A stretch of 64,000 nucleotides of DNA from Roseomonas gilardii (GTDB taxonomy: Bacteria; Pseudomonadota; Alphaproteobacteria; Acetobacterales; Acetobacteraceae): contig NZ_CP015583.1 in the NCBI RefSeq assembly GCF_001941945.1, positions 106,001 through 170,000 on the forward strand. Direction: 5' to 3'. Positions 37,208 to 44,925 of this stretch are shown here, piece by piece (position 1 is the first letter of the stretch; every line of letters starts with the position of its first letter). Below the pieces are notes generated by a model. The model was not told the origin of the DNA and did not search any database. It was given only the letters and a program-made list of their open reading frames with translations. A program made the translations under genes and the position numbers.

Positions 37208-37226
37208 CGATATGCGGTGCATATCG
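37208..37226. promoter_or_regulatory. Dyad upstream of the small secreted-protein operon (second)
   Basis: CGATATGC-GGT-GCATATCG is a perfect 8-base dyad with a 3-base centre, 49 bases before the start codon. With the dyad at 37171-37183 it marks this as a controlled promoter. No cognate regulator is certain; the LysR gene at 38200 is the nearest. Confidence 0.55.
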
Positions 37227-37275
37227 TCCTCACCGACGAGCAATCAGGCCCGTCAGGCTCCAAGAGGCCAAGACG

Positions 37276-37644
37276 ATGTCCCCCATCTCTTCCCATATCA
37301 TCGCCACCACCCTGGCCCTGTCGCTGGGTGCCTTCGCCGCCCCCTTCGCCGGCGCCGCCGAGGTGACGGACTTCTCCAATGCCGGCTCCTCCGGCATCCA
37401 GGGTACGCCCGCCTATGAGGCGACCACCTATGCCCTGGCCGGCTCCACCCCCCGCAACACCAGCAATGCCGGCTCTTCCGCCGTCGGCCTCGGATCGCCC
37501 CTGGTGGCGCGGCAGGTGATGCTCAGCCGGAACGGCACCGGCGCCTCGCCGACCGACTTCTCGGGCTCCGGCTCCAGCGCGGTAGGCGGCGGCTACGGCA
37601 CCCAGGCCCGCGGCTTCCACCGCACCCTGGTGGCCTCGCGCTGA
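37276..37644 (+). CDS. Small secreted protein with three glycine/serine repeats
   Basis: A 122-residue protein with a clear signal peptide (residues 1-28, TTLALSLGAFAAPFAGAA). The mature part has three copies of a short motif, DFSNAGSSG (32-40), NTSNAGSSAVG (61-71) and DFSGSGSSAVG (94-104), spaced by about 30 residues. There are no cysteines and no enzyme motif. It is the first gene of a compact unit with two tiny membrane or amphipathic proteins and an intrinsic terminator. I do not recognise the family. Such repeats suggest a surface, matrix or periplasmic structural role, but that is only inference. Confidence 0.78.
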   Translation: MSPISSHIIATTLALSLGAFAAPFAGAAEVTDFSNAGSSGIQGTPAYEATTYALAGSTPRNTSNAGSSAVGLGSPLVARQVMLSRNGTGASPTDFSGSGSSAVGGGYGTQARGFHRTLVASR

Positions 37645-37672
37645 GCGCCCAACCCTCTTGGAGGACGCTGTC

Positions 37673-37789
37673 ATGGTCGTGATGGATCATCCCGTTCTCG
37701 CCGAGTGGCTGCAGCTCTTCGGCATGCTCTCCCTCTCCGGCGCGGCGGTCTTCGTCGGCCTCGCCATCCGCTCCTTCTGCCGCGGCTAG
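37673..37789 (+). CDS. 38-residue putative membrane microprotein
   Basis: An ORF too short for most gene callers. ATG 37673 follows TTGGAGGACG, an excellent ribosome site 7 bases upstream. The product starts MVVMDHPVLAEWLQLFGMLS and continues with a hydrophobic helix (SGAAVFVGLAIRSF) ending in CRG, so it is probably a single-span membrane peptide. It begins 28 bases after the secreted protein's stop and 31 bases before the next microprotein start. No known family was recognised. Confidence 0.6.
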   Translation: MVVMDHPVLAEWLQLFGMLSLSGAAVFVGLAIRSFCRG

Positions 37790-37820
37790 GGCCCGGCCCC
37801 TGATCTCGGAGGACACCCCC

Positions 37821-37925
37821 ATGGACCCGAAGACGAACGAGGCGGACGCTTCCTCCCCGCTGTGGATCTCCCTGCTGCTGGACTGGCTTTCCAGCCATCC
37901 GCGGCAGGCCCCCCGGCTCGGCTGA
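37821..37925 (+). CDS. 34-residue putative amphipathic microprotein
   Basis: ATG 37821 is preceded by TCGGAGGACA, the same kind of ribosome site as the previous ORF. The product has an acidic polar head (MDPKTNEADASS) and an aromatic/leucine stretch (PLWISLLLDWLSS) ending in a basic tail. It resembles tail-anchored or membrane-surface peptides. The two microproteins each carry their own Shine-Dalgarno sequence and the group ends in an intrinsic terminator at 37960-37987. Together these are the main arguments that they are translated. Confidence 0.5.
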   Translation: MDPKTNEADASSPLWISLLLDWLSSHPRQAPRLG

Positions 37926-37959
37926 GGCCCCAACTCCCTCTTCCCCCCACGTGAAACAG

Positions 37960-37987
37960 GGCGCCCTCCCCCGGGGGCGCCTTTTTT
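37960..37987 (+). terminator. Intrinsic terminator of the small-protein operon
   Basis: GGCGCCC pairs with GGGCGCC around an 8-base loop and is followed directly by TTTTTT. This is the clearest classical Rho-independent terminator in the window. Confidence 0.85.
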
Positions 37988-38199
37988 CATGCCATCACGC
38001 CTGCCCGGCCCCCATCGGACCCGCCGCGGGCCGGGCATCCGGAAACCTCCGGTCTCGAACCATTGTGAAGGCGAAGGGCGGCGCCAGCACGGGCCCGGAG
38101 CCCTATATCCCGCTTTTCACGATCCCGACGGGGTGGTGCCGGCACGGCGGTGCGCGACGGTTGACAGCCACCCTGCCGCAGCGGAGACCGCGGACGGCC

Positions 38200-39111
38200 A
38201 TGAACAAGCTGCAGGCCATGGAGGTCTTCGCCAAGGTCGCGGAAACCGGCAGCTTCACCCGGGCCGCCGAGGCCATGGACCTGTCGCGCTCCGCCACCAG
38301 CGACCATGTCGCGGAGCTGGAGCGGCACCTGGGCGTGCGGTTGCTGAACCGCACCACCCGCCGCGTTAGCCTGACCTCCGAGGGGCAGGTCTTCCTGGAA
38401 CGGGCCCGGCAGGTGCTGGACCTGATCGGCCTGGCGGAGGAGGAGGCCAGCGTCGGCGCCCTGACCCCGCGCGGCCGCCTGCGGGTGAACGCGCCCGTCT
38501 CCTTCGGCCAGCACTACCTCGCCCCGCTCGTCAGCACCTTCCTCGCCCGCTATCCGGAGATCGAGCTGGAGCTGGTGCTGACGGACCGGATCGTGGATCT
38601 GGTGGAGGAAGGCTACGACCTCGTGCTGCGGGTCGGACGCCTGCCCGATTCCAGCCTGATCTCGCGCCGGATCACGACCTCGCGGATGCTCCTCTGCGCT
38701 TCGCCCGCCTATCTGGAACAGCACGGTACGCCCCGCCACCCGGCCGATCTGGCACGGCATGCCTGCCTGCACCTGATCGGCACGGCCTGGCAGACCTGGA
38801 GCTTCGAGGGGCCGGATGGCGCCGTGTCCGTGCCGGTGACCAGCCGCTTCACCGTCAACAACGTGGATGTGCTGATGCAGGCGACGCTGGATGGCGCCGG
38901 CCTCTGCCTGCTGCCGCTGAACCTGACCCAGTCGGCCCTCCGCGAAGGGCGGCTGGTGGAGGTGATGCCGGATTTCCGGGGGCGGGAACTCATCCTGCAT
39001 GCCGTGCAGCCGCCGGGGCATCTCCCCGTTCCCAAGACCCGTGCCCTGATCGACTTCCTGACCGAGCATTTCGGCCCGCGCGCCCAGCGGAACGGGGGCG
39101 GAGAGGCATGA
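38200..39111 (+). CDS. LysR-family transcriptional regulator
   Basis: A 303-residue LysR protein. The winged helix at residues 1-60 contains FAKVAETGSFTRAAEAMDLS and SDHVAELERHLGVRLLNRTT; the substrate-binding domain follows (GRLRVNAPVSFGQHYLAPLV). It belongs to the large DhcR/AaeR-like branch by appearance. A TTGACA hexamer lies at 38161, about 39 bases upstream. The neighbouring small-protein operon ends just before it in the same direction, and the DUF4403 gene follows 49 bases later. No target can be assigned. Confidence 0.88.
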   Translation: MNKLQAMEVFAKVAETGSFTRAAEAMDLSRSATSDHVAELERHLGVRLLNRTTRRVSLTSEGQVFLERARQVLDLIGLAEEEASVGALTPRGRLRVNAPVSFGQHYLAPLVSTFLARYPEIELELVLTDRIVDLVEEGYDLVLRVGRLPDSSLISRRITTSRMLLCASPAYLEQHGTPRHPADLARHACLHLIGTAWQTWSFEGPDGAVSVPVTSRFTVNNVDVLMQATLDGAGLCLLPLNLTQSALREGRLVEVMPDFRGRELILHAVQPPGHLPVPKTRALIDFLTEHFGPRAQRNGGGEA

Positions 39112-39160
39112 TGCGCCGACCCGGGAAAGCGGCACTTCCGCCTGGGCCGTCGCGCCGCCC

Positions 39161-40660
39161 GTGGTGAGGCGCGGGGCCACGGGCATTCCGCCCCGGCGCT
39201 GGCCGGGCCGGCTGGCGCGCGGGCTCGTGGCGGGCCTGCTTCTCCTCGCCGGCGCGGGCGGGTTTCTCTGGCTGCGGGACCGGGACCTGCTTCTGGCCAG
39301 CGAGCCGGAGCGCCGCGCCGCCCGGCTGGACCTGCCGGCGCAGGAAAGCGCCGTCGCCCTGCAACTGCGCCTGCCCTTCGGCCTGCTGCGCCAGGCGGCG
39401 GAACGGGCCGTGCCGGCCGAGTTCCATCAGGCGAGCGAGGCGGATGCCGGGACGCTCTACGATCTGGTGATCCGGCGCGAGGGGGGCTTCACCCTTTCGG
39501 AAGCCGGGGGCCGGCTGCGGGTGCAGGTGCCTCTCTCGGTGTCCGGCTCCGTCGGGCTCGGCGGCGGGCTGGCGCAGCTCTTGTCGCTCGACGAGAAGAG
39601 GATCGACGCCGCCGCCATGGTGCAGGCGGATCTGGGCCTGACCCTCGATCGCGGCTGGTGCCCCGCGGTGGACATGGCGGTGGACTACCGCTGGACCCGC
39701 AGCCCGCGGCTGGAAATCCTCGGCGGCGTCTGGATCGGCATCGAGGAGCGCGTCCGGGCGCAGGTCGAGACGGCCCTGCGCGGCCTGCCGGAACAGCTCG
39801 CGAAGCTGATGCCCTGCGACACCATCCGCCGGCAGGCGCTGGAGCTCTGGCAGCCGCGTGACATCCGGGTGCAGCTTCCCGCCGCGCCGCCGCTCTGGAT
39901 CGGCATCCAGCCGCAATCGGTCGGCCTGTCGGAACTGGTCGTGGAGCCCGGGCGCCTGCGGGTGGTGCTGGGCCTGCGCGCCCGCACCAGCATCGCATCG
40001 CGCAAGCCGGAGGCCGCCCCGCCGGGCTTCCTGCCGCCGCTCGACGCCCTGCCGGAACGCTGGAACGAGCGCGACGGGCGGCTCCGCCTCTCGCTGCCGG
40101 TGCGCGCGGGCTATGACATGATCCGCGACTGGCTGATGCGGGAATTCGGCAACCGCGACATCCCGGTCGAGACGCCGCTGGGCACGGCGCGGCTTCGGGT
40201 ACGGGAGATCTTCCTCTATCCCAGCGCCCCCGCCATCGCCCTGTCGGTCCGCTTCAGCGCCGACCTGCCGGGATACTGGCCCGACACCACGGGGCAAGTG
40301 GTCTTCTCGGCGCGTCCCGTGCTGAGCCGGGGCGGCACGCGGATCGGGCTGGAGGATCTGCGCTTCGCCCGCAGCCTGGACAGCACGGTCTGGTCGCTGG
40401 CCACGCTGGTCTTCGAGCGCCAGCTCCGCGAGCGGATCAGCGAACTCGCCGTCTATGACCTCAGGGACGTGACGGACGGCGCCATGGCGGAGCTGCGGCG
40501 CCGCCTTTCGGACCCCGCCTTCACCGGCGGGCTGCGCGTGACCCTGACGAAACCCAGCCTGCGCCTGGAGCAGGTGGTGCCGGAGAACGACGCTCTGACC
40601 GTGCTGGGCACCGCCGAGGCGGGGGTGGAGGCCGAGGTGACGGACCTGCCGGTGCCGTAG
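39161..40660 (+). CDS. DUF4403 family protein
   Basis: A 499-residue protein with one N-terminal membrane helix (GLVAGLLLLAGAGGFLWL) and a large extracytoplasmic part. The region contains the DUF4403 layout of two TULIP-like halves: DRGWCPAVDMAVDYRW in the middle and ELVVEPGRLRVVLGLRARTS later. Proteins of this family are predicted to handle lipids at the envelope, but none is well characterised. The start is GTG 39161 or GTG 39164. The C-terminus ends cleanly 45 bases before a small hairpin that belongs to a decayed repeat copy. Confidence 0.75.
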   Translation: MVRRGATGIPPRRWPGRLARGLVAGLLLLAGAGGFLWLRDRDLLLASEPERRAARLDLPAQESAVALQLRLPFGLLRQAAERAVPAEFHQASEADAGTLYDLVIRREGGFTLSEAGGRLRVQVPLSVSGSVGLGGGLAQLLSLDEKRIDAAAMVQADLGLTLDRGWCPAVDMAVDYRWTRSPRLEILGGVWIGIEERVRAQVETALRGLPEQLAKLMPCDTIRRQALELWQPRDIRVQLPAAPPLWIGIQPQSVGLSELVVEPGRLRVVLGLRARTSIASRKPEAAPPGFLPPLDALPERWNERDGRLRLSLPVRAGYDMIRDWLMREFGNRDIPVETPLGTARLRVREIFLYPSAPAIALSVRFSADLPGYWPDTTGQVVFSARPVLSRGGTRIGLEDLRFARSLDSTVWSLATLVFERQLRERISELAVYDLRDVTDGAMAELRRRLSDPAFTGGLRVTLTKPSLRLEQVVPENDALTVLGTAEAGVEAEVTDLPVP

Positions 40661-40699
40661 CGCCCGCGGGAGACAGTACGATTTGCCCGTTGCTGTGCA

Positions 40700-40888
40700 T
40701 GGCTCGGGAAGGCTTCGCCTTCCCCGTATCCGCCAAGCACCTGGTCAGACGGATATGCCGGGCCCTGGACCTCGCCTTAGCTGGCTCTCGCTGTGGCCGG
40801 CAGCGCAGACGAGGTGCTGTCCTTCTCCCGGGAGAACCGCCGATTCATTGGCGCCCAGGGATCGAGCCTCAGGCTGATGGTCATCACG
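40700..40888 (-). repeat. Decayed five-hairpin repeat, copy 4, reverse orientation
   Basis: On the minus strand this stretch reads ATCAGCCTGAGGC, then a TCCCTGGG block, GAATCGGCGG, GGTCCAGGGC, CTTGGCGGATACGGGGAAGG and a final GGGAAGGC-GAA-GCCTTCCC hairpin (40706-40724). These follow the same order as copies 2 and 3 (GTCAGCCTGACGC, TCCCTGGGA, GATCAGCGG, GGTCCAGGGC, CCTGGCGGATAAGG, final hairpin). Stem 3 is lost, and stem 4 carries a 13- to 20-base insertion. It lies just 3' of the minus-strand lipoprotein gene, the same relation to a gene as the other copies. Confidence 0.6.
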
Positions 40889-40941
40889 GCGCCAGCTCGG
40901 GCCCGGGCTCCGGGCAGTGTCTCGGATGGCGGTATGGATCG

Positions 40942-41325
40942 CTACAGATCCGGGTTGTCGACTTTGCAGCCTATGCCATGGCAGCCGATATAGTTGCCCC
41001 GGGTATCGAAATTGGGGTTTCCGCCCTTGTCGAACTGGGGTGTGGTGTCGATGAAGCCGCCACTCGATCCCGAACCCAAGGCGTCCCTTCTCGCCTGAGC
41101 ATCCCGGTTCTGCTGCTCCAGCCAATCCATCGTCTGGCGTTGATCCCGACCACGTTGCCTATCCTGCGCCATCATGCAGTCGGCGAAACGGTTACTGCCC
41201 GCCTGGTAGCCATAGGATGCGCATTTCTGCTGATCCAGCACGTTCTGCTCTCCGGCGCTGCCGCATCCGGCGAGCGAGAGCAACGCGACTATGAAGACCG
41301 GATATGTCCAGCTTGCAGGATGCAT
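40942..41325 (-). CDS. Small lipoprotein of unknown function
   Basis: A 127-residue protein. The signal (MHPASWTYPVFIVALLSLAGC) ends in the lipobox LAGC, predicting a lipid-anchored protein. The mature region has a cysteine pair in KCASYGYQAGSNRFADCMM, the CxxYGxxxG...FAxC pattern I associate with uncharacterised small alphaproteobacterial lipoproteins. A Gln/Arg-rich helix follows, then a second cysteine pair near the end (GCHGIGCK). Codon use is less GC-biased than in the neighbours. ATG 41325 is preceded by a GTG in frame. No partner gene is evident. Confidence 0.72.
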   Translation of the reverse strand: MHPASWTYPVFIVALLSLAGCGSAGEQNVLDQQKCASYGYQAGSNRFADCMMAQDRQRGRDQRQTMDWLEQQNRDAQARRDALGSGSSGGFIDTTPQFDKGGNPNFDTRGNYIGCHGIGCKVDNPDL

Positions 41326-41521
41326 CACGCATGTCTCATCTGGCGGTTCTGGGGACGAGGCTCGCCCGATCGGAAAACATGCGGGTCCCGGTAACCGATG
41401 TCAAAAGTGTCTCGGGCTCCGGAATGCTGTCGCCATGAGCGAGGCTGCCGAACGAGACGCGGCCGGGATGCATGCATGCGGTACCGCTGGCGGCCTGTGC
41501 GTGTCAGGCGACATCAACCCG

Positions 41522-41640
41522 CCGCATCTGCCGTCTTGCAGCCCAGAATTGAACCCGATCGGGAATGCCCGAGCCTGCTGCGACGCCCTGAGCCGGCACG
41601 CACAGCGACCAGACCTCTCGCGGCCCTCGGTACAGGGGGG
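41522..41640 (+). pseudogene. Remnant of an IS630-family transposase C-terminus
   Basis: In one frame the bases from 41522 read PHLPSCSPELNPIGNARA, close to the LPxYSPxLNPIExxW motif that holds the last acidic residue of the IS630 DDE domain. The glutamate is replaced by glycine. The following bases in another frame read SLLRRPEPARTATRPLAAL, which resembles the next stretch of the same family, so a frameshift lies between. No start, no first aspartates and no terminal repeats remain. The 363-base gap 41326-41688 holds only this scar. Confidence 0.55.
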
Positions 41641-41688
41641 TCATGGACGCGGGTCATGCCCCGGCATCGCCCGTATCAGACCTGCCCG

Positions 41689-42288
41689 TCAGACCGGCCG
41701 GCGCGCCCGCAGGGCGGCAGCGAGGGTGCCGTCGTCGAGCACGTCCAGGGCGCCCCCCATGGGAACGCCCTGGGCGAGGCGCGTGACCTGCACCGGCAGG
41801 TCGTGCAGCCGGTCATGCAGGTAGTGGCCCGTGGTGGCGCCCTCCACCGTGGCGGGGAGGGCGAGGATGACCTCGCGGATGCCATCTTCCGCGACGCGCC
41901 GCACTAGGGACTGGATGCGCAGGTCCTCCGGCCCCACCCCGCCGAGCGGCGACAGCACGCCGCCCAGCACATGGTAGAGGCCACGATGCGCCCCGGCCCG
42001 TTCCAGCGCCCAGAGATCGGCCACCCCCTCCACCACGCAGACCAGCCCGCGCTCGCGATGCGGGTCGCGGCAGACATGGCAGGGGGAGGCGGTGTCGAGA
42101 TTGCCGCAGACCTCGCAGGGCCGCACCGCCTCGGCCGCGATCCGCAAACCGTCGGCGAGGGGCAGCATCAGCCGCTGCGGGTCCTGCAGCATCTTCAGCA
42201 CCGCGCGCCGCGCCGAGCGCCGGCCATAGCCGGGCAGACGCGACAGCAGGCCGACAAGTTGTTCGACGGGGTCGTTGGGATGGTTCAT
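41689..42288 (-). CDS. recR: Recombination protein RecR
   Basis: A 199-residue protein with the helix-hairpin-helix RLPGYGRRSARRAV, the zinc motif CEVCGNLDTASPCHVCRD and the Toprim domain beginning LVCVVEGVADLWALERAG, with the GVGPEDLRIQSLVRRV region after it. RecR works with RecF and RecO to load RecA at gaps. ATG 42288 is used; longer frames lie in intergenic DNA. It normally follows dnaX and ybaB directly. Here ybaB is 273 bases upstream on the same strand and dnaX is 8 kb away. Confidence 0.95.
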   Translation of the reverse strand: MNHPNDPVEQLVGLLSRLPGYGRRSARRAVLKMLQDPQRLMLPLADGLRIAAEAVRPCEVCGNLDTASPCHVCRDPHRERGLVCVVEGVADLWALERAGAHRGLYHVLGGVLSPLGGVGPEDLRIQSLVRRVAEDGIREVILALPATVEGATTGHYLHDRLHDLPVQVTRLAQGVPMGGALDVLDDGTLAAALRARRPV

Positions 42289-42561
42289 TCCATGCTCCGC
42301 GCCGCACCTTCCGCACCGCAGCGGGGCGCGAACCGGGCCTGGCCGATACCCGGAACATATAGGGATCGGCGGGCGCTTCCGCGAGGGTGCCCGCCGCGCC
42401 GCATCCGGCCGCCGAGGGGGCCGGATGCGGCCCCTGGCGGATGGAGGCCCGCGCGCCGGGATGGCTTCCGGGATCGTTTCCCGGTGCTGCCTCATGGGGG
42501 CGGCCCTGGGATGCGCGGCCCTGGGATGTGCCGCCGGGGAGGCGCTGGCGGCCCGGCCGGT

Positions 42562-42906
42562 TCAGAACGGCAGCTTGAAGCCGCCCGGCAGGCCGCCGCC
42601 CATGCCGGGGATGTTCAGCCCGGCGGTGGCCTTCTGCATCTCCTCGGCCATCATCGCCTCCACCTTCGCCTTGGCATCGGCATGGGCAGCGATCAGCAGG
42701 TCCTCCAGCACCTCGCGCTCCTCCGCCGCCATCAGGGAGGGGTCGATGGTCACGCTCTTGAGGTCGCCCTTGCCGGACAGGGAGACCTTCACCATGCCCG
42801 CGCCCGACTGGCCCTCGACCACCTGGGCCTCCAGCTTGGCCTGCATCTCCTGCATCTTCGACTGCATCTGCTGGGCCTGCTTGAGCATGTTGGTCAGGTT
42901 CTTCAT
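42562..42906 (-). CDS. ybaB: Nucleoid-associated protein YbaB/EbfC
   Basis: A 114-residue protein with the family start MKNLTNMLKQAQQMQSKMQE, the beta core VSLSGKGDLKSVTIDP and the helix MAEEMQKATAGLNIPGM. It binds DNA as a dimer and is usually co-transcribed with recR. The glycine-rich tail is typical. The 273-base gap to recR contains no gene that can be supported. Confidence 0.94.
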   Translation of the reverse strand: MKNLTNMLKQAQQMQSKMQEMQAKLEAQVVEGQSGAGMVKVSLSGKGDLKSVTIDPSLMAAEEREVLEDLLIAAHADAKAKVEAMMAEEMQKATAGLNIPGMGGGLPGGFKLPF

Positions 42907-43133
42907 GCGCGGATGTCCTGGCTGAGGGTTGTCGGAACGCGCCGGAAGCCGCCGCGCCCTGGGATGTCTCCCCCGGTATCTAGGGCAGGGGTGGGGCTGC
43001 GTCACCGGCCCGCCCGGTTTCCGCTCCCTGATTCCGGGCGGCGATCCGCGCCACGGGCCGGCGGCCTTGGCAGCCCCGGCGGCGGGGATGAAGCTGGCCA
43101 CCGGATTCCGGAGCGGTTTCCGGAGGGGGCGGC

Positions 43134-44312
43134 ATGATCGACATCGAGAAGGTCCGGGCGGACACGCCGGCCACGGCCCGGCGGGCCTATCTGCACAATG
43201 CCGGGGCTGCGCTGATGCCCGTGCCGGTGGTCGAGGCGGTCAAGGCGCATCTGGACCTGGAGGCGGAGATCGGCGGCTATGCCGCCGCGGCGCAGGAGGC
43301 CGGGCGGCTGGACGGGGTGTACCGCTCCGTGGCGCGCCTGCTGAACACGGCGCCGGAGGAGATCGCCCTCACCGAGAATGCCACCGTGGCCTGGCAGATG
43401 GGTTTCTACAGCCTGCCCTTCGGGCCGGGCGACCGCATCCTGACCGCCGAGGCGGAGTATGCGGCGAACTACGTCGCCTTCCTCCAGGTGGCCCGCCGCA
43501 CCGGCGCGGTGGTGGAGGTGGTGCCGAGCGACGAGGTCGGGGAGCTCGACCTCGCGGCGCTGGAGCGGATGATCGACGGCCGGGTGAAGCTGATCGCCGT
43601 CACCTGGGTGCCGACGAATGGCGGGCTGGCCAATCCGGCGGCCGCGATCGGGCGGATCGCCCGGGCGCATGGCATCCCCTATCTCCTCGATGCCTGCCAG
43701 GCGGTGGGGCAGATGCCGGTGGATGTGCGGGCGCTGGGCTGCGACATGCTGTCCGCCACCGGGCGGAAGTTCCTGCGCGGGCCGCGCGGCACGGGCTTCC
43801 TCTATGTGCGGCAGGGGCTGCTGGAACGGCTGGAGCCGGTGGTGATCGACCATTTCGCCGCGCCCTGGGTTGGCCGCGACGAATACCGGCTGCGCGGCGA
43901 TGCCCGCCGCTTCGAGACCTGGGAAAACAACTACGCCGCCCGTGCCGGGCTGGGGGTGGCGGTGGACTACGCGCTGGAACTGGGGCTGGAGGCGATCGAG
44001 GCGCGCTGCCACGCCCTGGCCACCCGGCTGCGGGAGGGGCTGCGCGCGATCCCCGGCGCCACGCCGCGCGACCTGGGGCGGAACCCCTCGGCCATCGTCA
44101 GCTTCACGCTGGAAGGACGGGAGGCCCGCGCCGTGGTTGCCCAGGCCGGGGCGGCGGGGATCGTCATCGGAGCCTCCGACCCCGGCAGCACGCGCATCGA
44201 TGCCGAAAAGCGCGGGTTGCCCAGCCTGCTGCGCGCCTCGCCACACTACTACAACAGCAAGGCCGAGATCGACCGGCTGCTGGAATTCTGCGCCTCGGTG
44301 CCGCCGGCCTGA
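43134..44312 (+). CDS. Class V aminotransferase (cysteine desulfurase-like fold)
   Basis: A 392-residue PLP enzyme. The cofactor lysine is in SATGRKFLRGPRGTGFLYV, the preceding aspartate in YLLDACQAVGQMPVDV, and substrate residues in ALTENATVAWQMGFYSLPF. The family includes cysteine desulfurases, isopenicillin N epimerase-like enzymes and EgtE-like lyases; no desulfurase cysteine loop can be recognised, so the reaction is open. It is divergent from ybaB, with a cupin gene 84 bases downstream in the same direction. Confidence 0.82.
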   Translation: MIDIEKVRADTPATARRAYLHNAGAALMPVPVVEAVKAHLDLEAEIGGYAAAAQEAGRLDGVYRSVARLLNTAPEEIALTENATVAWQMGFYSLPFGPGDRILTAEAEYAANYVAFLQVARRTGAVVEVVPSDEVGELDLAALERMIDGRVKLIAVTWVPTNGGLANPAAAIGRIARAHGIPYLLDACQAVGQMPVDVRALGCDMLSATGRKFLRGPRGTGFLYVRQGLLERLEPVVIDHFAAPWVGRDEYRLRGDARRFETWENNYAARAGLGVAVDYALELGLEAIEARCHALATRLREGLRAIPGATPRDLGRNPSAIVSFTLEGREARAVVAQAGAAGIVIGASDPGSTRIDAEKRGLPSLLRASPHYYNSKAEIDRLLEFCASVPPA

Positions 44313-44396
44313 GGGGCCTCAGCACGGCAGGCTTGCCGAAGCCGGGGGCGCGGCCCCATGCTGCTGGGAACAAAGGGAATTCCAGAGGGAACGTCC

Positions 44397-44921
44397 ATGC
44401 GACTCGCGCTTCTCTGCGGTGGCCTCGGCATTGGCTTCATGGCCGGGCTACTGGCGGCGCCGGACCTGCCGCGCCTCACCACGCCGGCGGAGGCCCAAAC
44501 GGCGGCCAGCCCGGCCATCAGTCCGGCGACCGGCCCGGCAACGGGTCCGGCAACCCCGCCTCCCTTGGCCGCAGGCCTGATCAACCTGACCGGGCTGAGC
44601 GAGGATGAGATCGGCCCCCTGGTCAGCGGAACCGACCTGCGCTCGCGGACCCTGGTGGTGACGGAATACGGCACCGTGGCGGTGCAGAGCGGCAATGTCT
44701 TCAAGCACTACCATGCCGACGCCAACGAGGTGCAGCTGGTGCTGGCGGGCAGCGGCTCCTTCTGGCTGGGCGACCGGGAGGTCCAGGTGAAGCCGGGCGA
44801 CCTGGTCACCATCCCCAAGGGCACGGTCCATGCCGGCTCCCAGGCCACGGAAGGGCGGTTCCGCGTCCTGGCGATCAAGCTCCCGCCGCAGCGGCCGGAC
44901 GACACGCACCGCGTGCCATAA
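44397..44921 (+). CDS. Exported cupin-domain protein
   Basis: A 174-residue protein with an N-terminal signal or anchor (LCGGLGIGFMAGLLAAP) and an Ala/Pro/Thr linker with PATGPATGPATPP. The single cupin barrel carries the metal ligands in FKHYHADANEVQLVLAGSG and the second motif KPGDLVTIPKGTVHAGS. This is an extracytoplasmic mononuclear metal site of unknown substrate. ATG 44397 is chosen over 44358 because AGAGGGA precedes it. The convergent XRE gene ends 5 bases away. Confidence 0.8.
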   Translation: MRLALLCGGLGIGFMAGLLAAPDLPRLTTPAEAQTAASPAISPATGPATGPATPPPLAAGLINLTGLSEDEIGPLVSGTDLRSRTLVVTEYGTVAVQSGNVFKHYHADANEVQLVLAGSGSFWLGDREVQVKPGDLVTIPKGTVHAGSQATEGRFRVLAIKLPPQRPDDTHRVP

Positions 44922-44925
44922 GCCC

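Noticed and set aside
38040..38080. A GGTTCGAGACC-like T-loop on the minus strand, possible tRNA
   Set aside because: No acceptor stem, anticodon arm or CCA end can be folded around it.
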